From: Dromiciops gliroides
Taxonomy: Eukaryota; Chordata; Mammalia; Microbiotheria; Microbiotheriidae
Assembly: GCF_019393635.1 (NCBI RefSeq)
Contig: NC_057861.1
Span: 381,493,315-381,557,314 of the forward strand
Reading direction: 5' to 3'
Length of the DNA stretch: 64,000 bases
Both the position numbers and the translations under genes were made by a program. How positions within the stretch are numbered: position 1 is the stretch's first letter; each line of letters opens with the position of its first letter. The notes below the pieces were generated by a model. The model searched no databases, was not told the DNA's origin, and saw nothing but the letters and a program-made list of their open reading frames with translations. Positions 33,790 to 45,053 of this stretch are shown here, in pieces.

Positions 33790-34225
33790 ATGGTATTATA
33801 GAACCAGAAAGGACCATATAGTCCAACTCCCTCATTTTACAGCTGAGGAAATTGAGGCCTACAGAAGGAATAAAGGGAATAGTATTTATTAAGTGCCTTT
33901 AATGTGCCAGGCACCATACTAGCTAAGTGCTTTGTATTTCATTTGAGCCTCATAACAACCATAGGTGGTAGGTGCTGTTATATTATTATCTCCATCTTAA
34001 AGTTGAGGAAATCAGGGCAGGCAGAGGTCAAGTGACTTGCCCATGGTCTGCAGCTAATAGTGCCTGAAGCTTGATTTGAACTCAGGTCTTCCTGACTTTG
34101 GACTCAGTGCTCTAGCCACTCAATGTGCCACCTAGCTATCTCATGGAGGACTGGGCAGATTAAGAGACTTGCTCAAGATTACACAGGCAGCAAAGATCAA
34201 TGGCAGGACTGAATCCTGAAGACAG
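33790..34225 (-). mobile_element. MIR3-like SINE split by a second MIR
   Basis: Left part 33,790-33,876 ('gtccaactccctcattttac', 'gaggaaattgaggcctac'). Right part 34,142-34,225 ('gattaagagacttgctcaag', 'attacacaggcagcaaag'). Confidence 0.7.
33877..34141 (-). mobile_element. Full-length MIR SINE, minus strand
   Basis: Complete reversed MIR: 'tatttattaagtgccttta', 'cataacaaccataggtgg', 'gttgaggaaatcaggg', 'aagtgacttgcccatggtc', 'tttgaactcaggtcttcc', 'gtgccacctagct'. Confidence 0.85.
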
Positions 34226-34449
34226 ATCAAAAAGAATAAGAACAAGGAAAAGTTCATTTAATTTGGCAATGTGGAGGTCACTGGTTCTCTCTGAGAAAGC
34301 TGCTTCGATAGTATAACTGGAGAGGTGGAAACAGAAATCTGAAAGGGTTGGAGTTATATGTGGGCATAAAGAAATCGAGGTAGTGATTGAAGACCACAGA
34401 TAAAGGAAATGAGTTTCAAAGGAGATATTTAGGATTATTAATAGGAAAA
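34226..34449. other. Gene-free unique sequence
   Basis: No recognised element. Confidence 0.4.
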
Positions 34450-34505
34450 TACATATATATATGTGTGTGCATATATGTATGTATGTATGTATATATACAT
34501 ATATA

Positions 34506-34542
<37 letters not shown>
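34450..34542. repeat. TA/TG/TATG microsatellite
   Basis: Mixed TA, TG and GTAT runs ending in a (TA)n of about 12 units. Confidence 0.9.
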
Positions 34543-35013
34543 TAGGATTTAAATACTCCAGGACAAGAGATTAAGGACTAGAAGATGATGAAAATTAAGT
34601 TAGAATAAAGAATGAAGTTTTAGAAAAGGCATAGCCAACATTAAAGTGCATAGAAATTAGAGCTTTAAAAAAGCCTTTTCAACCCTGGATGATCTGGGCA
34701 TTTCAGTTTCCAATTAGGCATTCTAAGAGAATAGAATTTTCTGACATTTATTTTATTTTTTTTCCTAGTCAGACATGTATTTGCATATCCGCATGAGTGA
34801 TTGATTGAAAATGCCAGCATCGCTAAAGCACTTGGGGATGGCCAGAAAGCAGAGTTTGGAATCTGTGTCGGAGCCTCAAGAGCAGGGATTAAGAGCTGGA
34901 CCTCCAAGGCAAAGCAGCTTTGGTGCTAGGTAGGGCAAGGATAGCTCCTGCCCTCCCCAAAGCAGGCTAGACATAGGGAGTATTTTTATTTTATTTTATT
35001 TCATTATTTTAAA
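34543..35013. other. Unique sequence next to a 7SL pseudogene
   Basis: Includes an octamer-like 'atttgcat' at about 34,779 and, just before the 7SL copy, TTTTA-type repeats (34,981-35,010) that are that copy's decayed poly(A) tail. Confidence 0.5.
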
Positions 35014-35311
35014 AACTGGGTTTCGCCATCCTGTCCAGGATGTGCTGGAAGTGAAGAGGCTACTCTCAAGACTGATCCTACTACTCTTTGTTCCTACAAC
35101 CACTCCATTTCTGCTCTGAGCTGCTTTAAGCAACTTAATAACCCCTCTTCTCCCAGGGTCTCGACATATTAGTGCCAAAATTAGTGCAGACACCTGGCCT
35201 CCATAACCCACTGCAGCTCATAGCTCACAGGCTCAAGAGATCTGCCTGCCAACCTCAATGTCTCTGGGAGTTCAGAAGCTGGGATTACAGTTGTGGATCA
35301 CCACATCCAGC
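35014..35311 (-). pseudogene. 7SL RNA (SRP RNA) retropseudogene, minus strand
   Basis: Read on the minus strand it follows 7SL from the 5' end ('gctggatgtggtgatccac', 'ctgtaatcccagcttctg') through the S domain ('gtctgcactaatttt', 'ggcactaatatgtcgagacc', 'aagttgcttaaagcagc', 'agaaatggagtggttg') to the 3' Alu domain ('ccagcacatcctggacagg', 'atggcgaaaccc'). Its A tail is the TTTTA-rich run at the left. About 298 bp, essentially full length, heavily diverged. No clean target duplication could be read. The 68-71 codon frames on both strands are chance. Confidence 0.85.
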
Positions 35312-35389
35312 TTGGAAAATATTTTCAATAAACAGTCTACTTGTTATTTCTTTGTATAGAAAAAGAGCCATAACATAAGCTCCTGATTA

Positions 35390-35552
35390 ATTGTTTTCTA
35401 ATTGTTTCATGTTCTATCTCCCCAGCTACCCAGCAATCTCTTTAAGGTGTGGAGACTGTGTTCTATTTCTGCAGCAGTCCATTGAGCACCTTAGCGAAGT
35501 GCTAGACACTAGACACTAGACAGGCACTCAATAAATGTTTGTTAATTGATTT
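35390..35552 (+). mobile_element. L2 3' tail, plus strand
   Basis: 'ctatctccccagctacccag', 'ggtgtggagactgtgttc', 'ggcactcaataaatgtttg'. The phrase 'agacacta' is locally duplicated. Confidence 0.65.
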
Positions 35553-35562
35553 TTATTACTTC

Positions 35563-35610
35563 GTACCAGAGGCAAGGATAATCTGGGTACCAGAGGCAAG
35601 GATAATCCGG
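35563..35610. repeat. 24-bp tandem duplication
   Basis: Two adjacent 24-base units starting 'gtaccagaggcaaggataat' and differing at one base. Recent local duplication in otherwise unique DNA, starting about ten bases after the L2 tail. Confidence 0.9.
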
Positions 35611-35814
35611 GTATCCAAAGTGCAAAAGTCATAGCTTAAATTTAGGGAGCAAATAAAAGTGGAATTTTTAAAAACATACATTTTGTTCAGTGGTTTGTTG
35701 TGCAATGATAGGGAAGTAATGCAGTCTCACAGAGCCAAGTATCTTCTCTAAGGAAACACTTTAAATATAGCAGAGAAAAACAAAATAAATTAAGCATATT
35801 CAACACAGGATTTA

Positions 35815-35965
35815 GAGTAAAAAAGAATCTTCAGGATCAAGTCTAATCTTCCTTTTCCTTCCCCATTAAGTAGATCAGGAAACTGAGACCCAGGGAATTT
35901 AACAATTAATCAGAGATAATAAGTGGCGAAACCAAGATTTGTACCTATATCCACCTAGATTCCAA
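35815..35965 (-). mobile_element. MIR3-like SINE, minus strand
   Basis: 'ccttccccattaagtagatc', 'aggaaactgagacccagg', 'gaaaccaagatttgtacc'. Confidence 0.65.
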
Positions 35966-36120
35966 ATGGGTGAACTATTCATCATATTCTTGGGGAGGAG
36001 GGTGGTTAGCTTTTCTACACTCCTCAAGCCCCTCACTCTACCATCCTCCCTTCTGTCAGTGGAGCATCTCAACATATGATGATATCATCCCTGTTTTCAA
36101 AAGAATGAAAATGGGTTCCA

Positions 36121-36277
36121 GGGGCAGCTAGGTGGCGCAGTGGATAGAGCACTGGCCCTGGAGTCAGGAGGACCTGAGTTCAAATCCAGCCTCAGACACT
36201 TGACACTTACTAGCTGTGTGATCCTGGGCAAGTCACTTAACCCCAATTGCCTCACAAAAAAAAAAAAAAAAAAGAAA
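36121..36277 (+). mobile_element. WSINE1 SINE, near-consensus copy
   Basis: Complete head 'ggggcagctaggtggcgcag', box B 'gagttcaaatcc', core, and a pure A tail of about 19. Target duplication of 14 bases at 36,107-36,120 and 36,278-36,291 with one mismatch. G subtype. The minus-strand frame here is an artefact. Confidence 0.95.
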
Positions 36278-36479
36278 GAAAATAGGTTCCACACACTTTA
36301 TACCAGTGATCTTGCAAACATGCTTAGCAACATTCTAGAAAGGAAAGCCATGATCAGTAAAAGTCAATATGGCCAATGATTATCCTAGCCTCACTTAAAA
36401 ATAATGACCTTTGTTGGTGAAGAACATTTCTTGATTCAAGCAATCAATCATTACTAGGATGAACATGGCCTATAAACCT

Positions 36480-36695
36480 CTTTTGATAACTCTCCTGGAC
36501 TGCTCCACCTATTCACCAGAAGCCTTGCCCCAAATGTACCCTCTTCTGTCTGCTCCTCCTCTTTCCATCTCTCCTTTATGTTTTCTCTTCCCCTATTAGA
36601 AGGTAAATTACTTTAGAGAATGGATCATCTCTGCTCTTTTGTATTCATAGCTAAGCACAATACTGGGCAAATAGTAAGCACTTAATAAGTGTTTT
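36480..36695 (+). mobile_element. L2 3' tail, plus strand
   Basis: 'ctcttcccctattagaagg', 'tagctaagcacaatactggg', 'taagcacttaataagtg'. Confidence 0.65.
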
Positions 36696-37140
36696 TAGAT
36701 CTAAAGTGGACCAAAGGCCCTAGGACATGGTAAAATGAATATTCAAGTCACCAAGGATATAGGTAACAGGTAAGTGCATCTATGTGGTTACCAGGGAGGT
36801 CCCCTTTTAGATTCTTCATTTGTTTATATGAGAAGTTACTACTTTTCCAACATATCTTCTTTGTGCATAATTGTTTGCACAGGATTTTTTGATTGATTGC
36901 TGATTATCTGTTCCTTGTCTTTACTGTATGAAGAGCAATAATTATACCAGAAAGCACCCCACATCACTTGCTTTGAACACCTGAAGTAACTTTTAGAGGT
37001 TCCCAGCCCCTGCGGCCTCAACCAGGTAGTCTCTCAACTTGGGAGGTAGAAGGGGGACGAAGGAGAGATTCCACCACCTCTGAATTGTTATATATTTATT
37101 ATACTCACACACACAAAAGGAATTCCTTATATTTAAGTTT
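36696..37140. other. Gene-free unique sequence
   Basis: No recognised element. Confidence 0.45.
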
Positions 37141-37156
37141 AAAAATACATCAAGGG

Positions 37157-37307
37157 GGTGGGGCAGCTAGGTGGCGCAGTGGATAGAGCACCAGCCCTGG
37201 AGTCAGGAGTACCTGAGTTCAAATCCGGCCTCAGACACTTAACACTTACTAGCTGTGTGACCCTGGGCAAGTCACTTAACCCCAACTGCCTCACTAAAAA
37301 AAAAAAA
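37157..37307 (+). mobile_element. WSINE1 SINE, first of two at one target
   Basis: A subtype ('cttaacactt') with the 'ggagtacctg' variant and an A tail. Preceded by aaaaatacatcaaggg at 37,141-37,156 and followed by the same 16 bases at 37,308-37,323. Confidence 0.95.
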
Positions 37308-37323
37308 AAAAATACATCAAGGG

Positions 37324-37466
37324 GGGCAGCTAGATGGCGAAGTGGATAAAGCACCAGCCCTGGATTCAGGAGTACCTGGGTTCGGATCCGGCCTCAGACA
37401 CTTGACACTTACTAGCTGTGTGACCCTGGGCAAGTCACTTGGCCCCAGTTGCCTCACCAAAAAAAA
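37324..37466 (+). mobile_element. WSINE1 SINE, second of two at one target
   Basis: G subtype ('cttgacactt') and different from its neighbour at roughly a dozen positions. The third copy of aaaaatacatcaaggg follows at 37,467-37,482. Same orientation as the first copy, head to tail. Confidence 0.95.
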
Positions 37467-37482
37467 AAAAATACATCAAGGG

Positions 37483-38044
37483 ACAAATGTGGCTAGATAA
37501 TAGTTCTTGTGATAAAGATTGGACAATTTTGTGGATTACAAGGCAAGCATGCTTATCAGATTCATAGGTTTCATTAAGAGAAACCCTGTGGCCTGAGAGA
37601 GGTGATATTTTCTCTATACTCTGCTCTGCCTTTAGATCACATATGTTTTCCATTTTGGGTGACATGTTTTAGGAAAGGCAATGGCAAACTGGAGAATGTC
37701 CATAAGAGGTTATCCAAGACGGTGAGTGGACTCAAGTGATAACATTTCTTGAAGGAAGTGAGGGTGGTATTTACATTAGAGAAGAAAAGCCTAAGCATGA
37801 GCTGGATAGCTCTTTTCAACATAATAGGGACCTGAAGCTTTGCAATTGTATCAGGCTTCCTAGACAGCTCTGGCACAGGCATTTAGTGCTTCCTTGAGGC
37901 CTCTCTGATACTAAGGGCAATTTGCATGCCCTAGCCCTAGAATTAGGAGAGATATTGACTGGGGCCTGAGACTAGAAGAGGTGATAGGATTTAGCAACCC
38001 TAACTCAAGAGTTACTATCACATTTGACCCTTTTTTCTCCTTCA
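37483..38044. other. Gene-free unique sequence
   Basis: No recognised element; frames are short. Confidence 0.45.
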
Positions 38045-38165
38045 ACCTTTTAAGTGCTTACTATGCCAGACACTATACTAAGCATTAAGTATACAAATAC
38101 AAGCAAAAAGACAGTCGTCTATCTCAAGGAGCTTACATTCTAATGAATGAAGATACCATATAAAA
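38045..38165 (-). mobile_element. L2 3' tail, minus strand
   Basis: 'ttaagtgcttactatgcc', 'cactatactaagcattaag', 'tctcaaggagcttacattct'. Confidence 0.75.
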
Positions 38166-38369
38166 GAGAGCTGGAAAGGAAGGGGAGGCTGAAAGGGTCA
38201 CTCAACAAATTGTGTCAATTTTTCTTTTACATTTTTGCTCAAGACCATCCCCTCATATCCATTATTACTGCCTCCACCCAATTCGGGCCAACATTGCTTG
38301 TTTTTTTTTTATCCAAACAATTGTCTTAAACCCCTGTTTTTACTGACTTGAGCCTCTCTTTTTAAATTA

Positions 38370-38965
38370 TCTTGGTGAAAGCTAACGGAGTAATTGTCCT
38401 AGACCACATGCCTTATGCTGTTTTGCTTAAAGCCTTTCGGTAGCTTCCTCTCACAAATAAATAAATAGCTTAAAAATGAATGAATCAATCCCAAACTCCT
38501 TAGTGTAGAATTAGAGGTCCTCCATAAAGGGTTCACAGTCTCTCTTTTTTTGTTGCTGTTTTTACTTATGACGCACTGTTCTTCACATAGACTGTTTCAT
38601 CCAAACTGGATTACAATCTCTAAAAATGTCTTTTTAGTAGATACTGTTACTACCACTTGGAATATTTGAAAACTGATCACCTTACACAGCCATCTGTCAA
38701 AGATCTATTTATTTTGCAAGGCCCAACTCCAGTACCTCTCCCTCCATGAAGTCTCACCTTTAGTAAGAAAAGATTTTTTCTTTCTCTTTGTCCCATTTCT
38801 GACATTTATTCCATGTATTATATTTTATAGTTTTTATGAACATGCCTTATCTCTCCTACTACACTGTAAATTTCTTGATGAAAGAGGTCATTTTTAATTC
38901 GTCTGTATCTCCCTGATGATGCCCAAAACACTCTAGGTATTTACTAAATATTTTTGAATGAACAA
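38370..38965 (+). mobile_element. L2 LINE 3' end, plus strand
   Basis: 'gcttaaagcctttcggtag', 'ggcccaactccagtacctc', 'atgaagtctcaccttt', 'cactgtaaatttcttgatg', 'ggtatttactaaatattttt'. Pairs tail-near-head with the reversed L2 just upstream. Confidence 0.7.
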
Positions 38966-40254
38966 ATGGAACAGAAAGACTGGATATGAAATGGATAGCC
39001 AAACTATACTAGTAAAATTTTGATGGATGTGAAAGCAAAAAAAGTACAGTGACTTTTTAGATTTTCAATATTTCTTTAGCTTTTCAGCTGGAAAAGTGAT
39101 TGCAATCCATAGCTTATATCCAACAAATATGATGTAGCTCAGTGAAACTATACAATTACTCAAACAATTGCTCACTCACCCAAGTTGAGTAAAGATTAAT
39201 GCTGGGTACATTGTAGAGAACGCTAATTTCACAGCTTCATAGTTCCTAGGGAGACAGTAGGTAATAAAGCATGTTTGTAGGGTGGAAAACATTTTGTACT
39301 CATTTACAAGGCTAACTTGGTTGAACTTGCTGCCATGTGCTGCATTGAAAAGATGCTATCTCCTTCACTCTACCAAGAGCCATCTCACCTATTATCCTCT
39401 ATCTATTTGAACATCTTCCAGTAGGCACAAACATCAGATTATAGTAAAGTCTGTTTAGATGATGCTGAGATGCAGCCACATGATAGTTGTTTTCCCAATG
39501 TCAGGTTGTATAAAGTGAGTAAGTGGCTAAAGTGCCATCTGATGGAATGGTGGTAGGATCAAAGAAGAAAAAGAAGATGAGGACAGCAAAGTAGGTGACA
39601 TTTATGACCACGGGCATAGTTGTAGCAAAAACTCCTGTGAACTAGCAGTGACAGACAGGCATGTATGAATTTCATGATGGTGAACATAGGTCATTCATGA
39701 AATGACTATTACCCCCAAAAGCCACTTAAATTTTCCAAAACTACCTCCTCAACTTACTCATAAACAGCAAGTAGTGCTATCCTAGAAAAGCAGAATTCTT
39801 GAGAGTAAAAACTTTATTAGCCAACTAAAGCTGATGTCAACAACCACAGACAGCCTATAAATTCAGGGTAACTACCTCCCTTGCTAACTGTATGGGGTTT
39901 GCTGCCCTGAGAGAAATCGTACTTAGGCATGACATGAAAGGCAGATGGCGCGATGCACTAATGCTGCCATGGCCAGGCCTAGTTGACAGTCCAATTTTGT
40001 CACTTTATATTGGTTACAGAGGACTAGGGAAATTTGAAATACAAAGTAGTGCCTTGGTTCTTTCTATATTCCTTGTAAGATAAGCTGAGGAGCTCTTTGG
40101 TATCAATAGTGTAACTACCTGGGAGAAGCAGCACCTACAGGATAGGGTGGGGGTGCAAAGACAGGAAATGTAAAGAAATTTCCTTACCACAACCATATGA
40201 GTTGGTTAGTGAAAGTGTAGATAAGCAAACATGTTGAGAAATGAAGTGATGATG
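38966..40254. other. Gene-free unique sequence
   Basis: No repeat assigned. Contains a short CpG-bearing patch near 39,900-39,990 without exon features. Confidence 0.45.
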
Positions 40255-40925
40255 TTCTGCCTCAGACTTACAAACTATGTGATTTGGGGCAAGTGTAACC
40301 CCTCATAGCCTCAGTTTCCTAATTGGTAAAAAAAAATGAGATAATAACATCACATATTTCAAGGGGTTGTTCAGCAAGGCAGAGGCAACTCAGGGTATAA
40401 TGGGTAGACCAGTGGGCTTGGAGTCAGGAAGACCCAAGTTCAAATCTGTTTCAGACACTCACTTACTATGGAACTGTGGGCTAGTTACTTAACTTCTGTC
40501 TGCCTTGGTTTCAATAGGGATAATAACAGAATCTACCTCATAGCGTTGTTGTGAGGATCAAATGAGACATATTTGTAAAGCACTTAGTATAGTGCCTAGT
40601 ACATAGTAGACACTCTACGAATGCTTATTCAACTTCCCCCTTTCTTTTTTTTTATTTTTTATTTTTTTTAGTGAAGCAATTGGGGTTAAGTGACTTGCCC
40701 AGGGTCACACAGCTAGTAAGTGTTAAGTGTCTGAGGCCGGATTTGTACTCAGGTCCTCCTGACTCCAGGGCCAGTGCTCTATCCACTGAGCCACCTAGCT
40801 GCCCCAAACTTCCCCCTTTCTAAGGATGAAATGAGATAATATGAACAAAGTGCTTTGCAAGCCTTATATTGCCAAATAAATGTCAGGTATTCTTCTAATC
40901 ATCATAAAACTAATAATAATATAAA
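40255..40925 (+). mobile_element. MIR SINE opened by a second MIR carrying a WSINE1
   Basis: Outer MIR: left part about 40,255-40,372 ('atagcctcagtttcctaatt', 'caaggggttgtt'); right part about 40,822-40,925 ('aggatgaaatgagataat', 'aaagtgctttgcaagcc', 'taaatgtcaggtatt'). Inner MIR/CORE SINE: about 40,373-40,645 ('gcttggagtcaggaagac', 'tcatagcgttgttgtgagg', 'acatagtagacactctacg'). The WSINE1 sits at the end of the inner one. Confidence 0.72.
40646..40806 (-). mobile_element. WSINE1 SINE, minus strand
   Basis: Perfect 15-bp duplication aacttccccctttct at 40,631-40,645 and 40,807-40,821. A subtype. Tail T-rich with single A interruptions in the plus-strand reading. Confidence 0.94.
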
Positions 40926-41734
40926 AGTAGCAGAGGTGAAATTAGGTATCGTCCAATTGCATTTGATTAGTGGATAGTAAACAAGACAAGACGTAAAGCT
41001 TTTGAAATTCTGAGTCAAAGGGATGTGTGACCATGTGAACATGCCTGCTTTTATGATAATATATCTCCTATAAAGAATGAGAACTTCATATTCTCTCTTC
41101 TGTTTCACCCTCAACTAAATATTTTTGCTATAAAATGTGTGCTACCACTAGGGACTAGGAGCTGACATATCTCACTGCTGGTCTCTCTACAACCAAGCTG
41201 GGCCACATCGTCAATATTTGGCTTGCTTTCAAAACTCTCTATGACCCTGGTTTTTTCCCTCTCTGTTGTCTCTTTTTCGCTTATTATGGTCCCTTACAAA
41301 AAAGTTATAGCAGCTAATTTGGGTATGTGGCATAGCAGCTGGGGTGGCCTAAATTTGTTAGTTGCCAAAGTTAGCCAGGAAAATCGGTCTCACTGCTAAT
41401 CGTCCTTGAGTTTTCCTTGCACAAAACTAAATAAGGATCGTGGAATTGCAAAGCCCCAAACATCAAATTAACAAACTGGCGTCATTAACTCAATGAGCTT
41501 GCCATGTAGTGAAAAAGGGCAGCCAGCTAATCTGCCAGCTGCAGTTACCCTCGCAGATTAAAGCACAGGGTGCAGAGATTCAGAAACCATGACTGCACAC
41601 CCAGGGAAAGGGAAAGAGGAGGTCCGATCAATCCTCATATATTTGTACTGATTTGACAAAGGAAATAGAAAATTCATGCCTAAAAAAAAAAAAGAAAGAA
41701 AAGTTTACTTCATTAGCAAGGTACTGTGAGGAAC
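40926..41734. other. Unique sequence, possible conserved non-coding element
   Basis: From about 41,290 to 41,640 the sequence is free of repeats, retains several CpGs and has two CAGCTG E-boxes, 'ttaacaaactgg' and 'cattaactcaat' phrases. It reads like enhancer-type DNA, but only a cross-species alignment can tell. Confidence 0.35.
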
Positions 41735-41738
41735 AACA

Positions 41739-41782
<44 letters not shown>
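41735..41782. repeat. (CA)n microsatellite
   Basis: About 23 CA steps with one TA interruption. Confidence 0.92.
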
Positions 41783-41783
<1 letters not shown>

Positions 41784-42091
41784 CTGAATTATTCAGATAA
41801 ATCAGTTCTATAGTCTTTCTGAGAATCAGATGAAGTCTACCTAAGTAGGTAAAAGAGTTAAGCAGGCCAAGTGTGTTTTTTGTTGTTCTTCCTCCTGCTT
41901 TCTAAAGCCCTCTAGTCCCCTGTCTCTCTTTCACAAGGGACTTGCCTTATGGATTCATTCCCACAAAGCTTAGCTCTCAGCCAGCAACCTAATGAATCTT
42001 TCTCCACTGAGGCCTCAGCTGATAACTAGGCTAAGGGTATCATTCCATGGGATATTTGTATTTTGAGAGTAGATCATTAAAGACCAAAAAG

Positions 42092-42210
42092 AACATTTAA
42101 TAAGTGACAAACACTGTTAAGTAATTGGAGAAGAGAGAGAGACAGACAGAAAGCAAAAATCACCCCTGACCTCTAAAAGCTTACATTTTAATGGCCATAT
42201 ATGCATAAAC
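42092..42210 (-). mobile_element. L2 3' tail, minus strand
   Basis: 'aacatttaataagtgac', 'cctgacctctaaaagcttac', 'ttttaatggcc'. Contains a small (GA)n. Confidence 0.6.
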
Positions 42211-42649
42211 ACAAGATAAATACAGAAGTAAGATAGGTTCAAAAGGTAAGTTACCAGTAGCTAATAGTAGAAGTTTAGACTGGTAGGTGAGATATATTTG
42301 AGCCTTGCCTGTAGCCCTAAGATTTTAGCACTTTAAGTGATTGCCTACTCCCTAGGCCAACCTCAATGCAATACCCAACATTCATAGTTCATTTACCTGC
42401 TGCTGATGTGGAATGTGCTGTTTTCCATAAGTTGTATCATCCACACAATTGACACTTACCAAAGGTGCCTAAACTCCATTTATCTTAACCATTGTTGCTG
42501 AAAATCTTTCTAAAATGCTATCTTTCCTTGCATTCTTATACAGATTGCACCAGACAATAATTAAACCTTTTTTTGAATTCTTGGGTTTCATCACTGTGAG
42601 CATTCCCCAAGGCAGAGGGAAGGGTGTAATAGAAATAATTGAGAAACTC
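42211..42649. other. Gene-free unique sequence
   Basis: No recognised element. Confidence 0.4.
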
Positions 42650-42790
42650 TGATTCCCGATTGGGAGCCAAACCCTATATTCTAGTCCTGGTTGGCCATTT
42701 GACTGACTGTGCTATTTACCCAACCTGAAACTCAGTCCCCTAATCTGTAAAAGGAAGGGGTACTACTAGAGATTCCTTGAAGTACTGTGT
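42650..42790 (+). mobile_element. MIR SINE, plus strand
   Basis: 'ttctagtcctggttggcc', 'ccctaatctgtaaaagg', 'agagattccttgaag'. Confidence 0.6.
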
Positions 42791-43079
42791 CTTTTTCTTC
42801 TGTTATTAGTTTATTATTTTGGCCCCTCAAAAGTCAAGCTACTAAGTCTCCCACTTGCCTCTAACATTCTTTTTGTCCCTGTACTCTATCCCCCTTCTGT
42901 TGCATGACTTCTAATCACTTGTGGGCCTGGGAAACCAGATAACCAAGCTCATTTGTGAAATGTGTGTCAATAATGTTGTATGCTTTCTCCTAGGTTAGGG
43001 CCAGAGTTCTGAAACATAGAGGTTGTAAGAAACTTCACCCACCTCTACATAAAAAAGGCATGAGTCTGTGTATTTTTCA

Positions 43080-43248
43080 TTTTTCTTTCTTTCTTTCTTT
43101 CTTTTTTTTTTTGGTGGGGCAATGAGGGTTAAGTGACTTGCCCAGGATCTCACAGCTAGTGTCAATTGTCTGAGGTCAGAATTGAACTCAGGTCCTTCTG
43201 AAACCAGGACCAGTGCTTTATTCACTGTGCCACCTAGCTGCCCCCCAC
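43080..43248 (-). mobile_element. WSINE1 SINE, minus strand, (TTTC)n tail
   Basis: 17-bp duplication with one mismatch at 43,063-43,079 and 43,249-43,265 (agtctgtgtatttttca type). Its tail has turned into a (TTTC)n microsatellite at 43,081-43,103. A short internal deletion removes the subtype-diagnostic site. Confidence 0.92.
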
Positions 43249-43265
43249 AGTCTCTGTATTTTTCA

Positions 43266-44999
43266 ATCTTTGTTTTATTCTCTACCAAAAAAAATTAGCA
43301 GTTCTCTTTTTATCCACTCTCTATTGCCTTCCTCCATCACTGTCCTTTTTTCTCTGGTTCATATATGAAATTAAGAAAGGGTGTTAATTTGAAATTTTTT
43401 TTCAATTTCCCTTTTATTTTATTTTATTTTTGTATGTGGTATCTTGGGGAACTCACAACAATTAGGATGTTTTTCCCATCAAGTGAAAAATCATTTCCAA
43501 ACACCTGGCCCGAACAGAGGGCCACACACTGTGCCTACTTTCAGTTTTAAGCACATTGGAGAACTGAATGTGAAATGGTTGATCAGTATTGCCAGGTTTT
43601 TCCACTGAAAACCATTAAAACTGCACTATTACAAGCCTTGTTCTTGACGTAGAGGCCAGCTGAATTCTCACATACCCCAATATTTGATGTCCCCAAATGA
43701 TTTATATGTGTATGTAAAAGAGTGATTGTGAAAATAATATGTAGAAATTCTAGACCCCTAATACACATGACAGAATTCTATCTGACTGGCAGCCCCTTGG
43801 CTGCCTCCCACGGATGACATGGCTGCAATGCCATCAGTGCTAGCTTGATTGTAAACTACCATTACTCTCAACTCTCATAGGCCAGAATACCACTGGCAAG
43901 GAAAAGCAGAGGACAGAGGCAATTACTTGGAGAACTCAAATAGAAATAACCTTGATTTTGGCTGAATTATTGGGCTAGTTCAGGCAGAAATGGATTTCCT
44001 ACCTGGATTATCTAGGCAATTGCTTCAGTTCCCCACTTCACTTTGACTATGGAGACCTAGCCAAAGAACATCCACTCTTGTAAATTATAAGCGATTGCAT
44101 CCCTAAACAAATCATTCATCGGGTCTTTTATTATAGCTATAGATCCCTCTAGAATAACAAACAAGAATAAGCTACTCTACAAGCTACCTATAGGAAGAGA
44201 GAAGATTCAGTAAAGGCTTTTTAAAAGTATTAATTATAAAATTAATATAGTTTTCATTAGTAATCAAATCATATCAAGGGGATCACGATGGCATGGTATT
44301 TCAGTGGCAACATATTCTTTATAAACGTTCAACAAGGTTTTCCCTTATAACTGGTAAAAATTTTTTTTTTACAATTTACAAAGCAAAATAATATTAATAT
44401 TGTGGTTAGTAGCCATCTGCTTCATGAGAATTCTGTGCAATCATTAGTCTAAACTGATGGCATTGTGGCAAGCTGCCACTTCCCAAGAGACCAGTCTCCA
44501 AAACCCATCAGCATCTTTGAATCAGCCTCAAATCAGAGTGGACAAATCACATGCAGGAATATCTGCTCTGTGCAGAGACCTTACTCACTAAATCCAGTTT
44601 TTGGACACTCAAATCCAAAATATTATCCCACAATGAACTGTAGTATGAACCATAGATGGTAGGGGAAATCAAATGGAAGCACCAGACAGCAAGGAATAAA
44701 CAGGAGGAATTTAGGTCAGATGCCAGGTCCAACAGAGTTACTAGCAACCTATGTTCTACTCAACAACAGTGGTTTTCACTACAAAGTCAAAACTTATCAT
44801 GCTGTGGGTTCAGCTTAATGCAAAATCTCACTGAAGTTCCTATAACTTTTCAGGGAAAACTGCTGCAGAGACAGCAACATGCAGAGGGATTCAAAAGAAG
44901 TGTGAACTAAGTAATATTTTTCACATGCTTTCCACTAGAAGAATTTCCACTAGAAAAATCAGAATTTAAATTTTAAACCTGAAGTTAACTACTTTTTTC

Positions 45000-45000
<1 letters not shown>
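43266..45000. other. Gene-free unique sequence
   Basis: No repeat assigned over 1.7 kb. Overlapping frames at 44.46-44.91 kb on both strands have no recognisable domain. Possibly conserved non-coding DNA around 43,950-44,100; untested. Confidence 0.45.

Positions 45001-45053
<53 letters not shown>

Noticed and set aside
32515-35311. The two 7SL copies as Alu elements (primate contamination)
   Set aside because: Both contain the 7SL S domain, which Alu lacks, are strongly diverged and are embedded in marsupial-type repeats.
37141-37482. CRISPR-like pattern of an identical 16-mer repeated three times
   Set aside because: The identical phrases are target-site duplications around two SINEs, not spacer-separated repeats.
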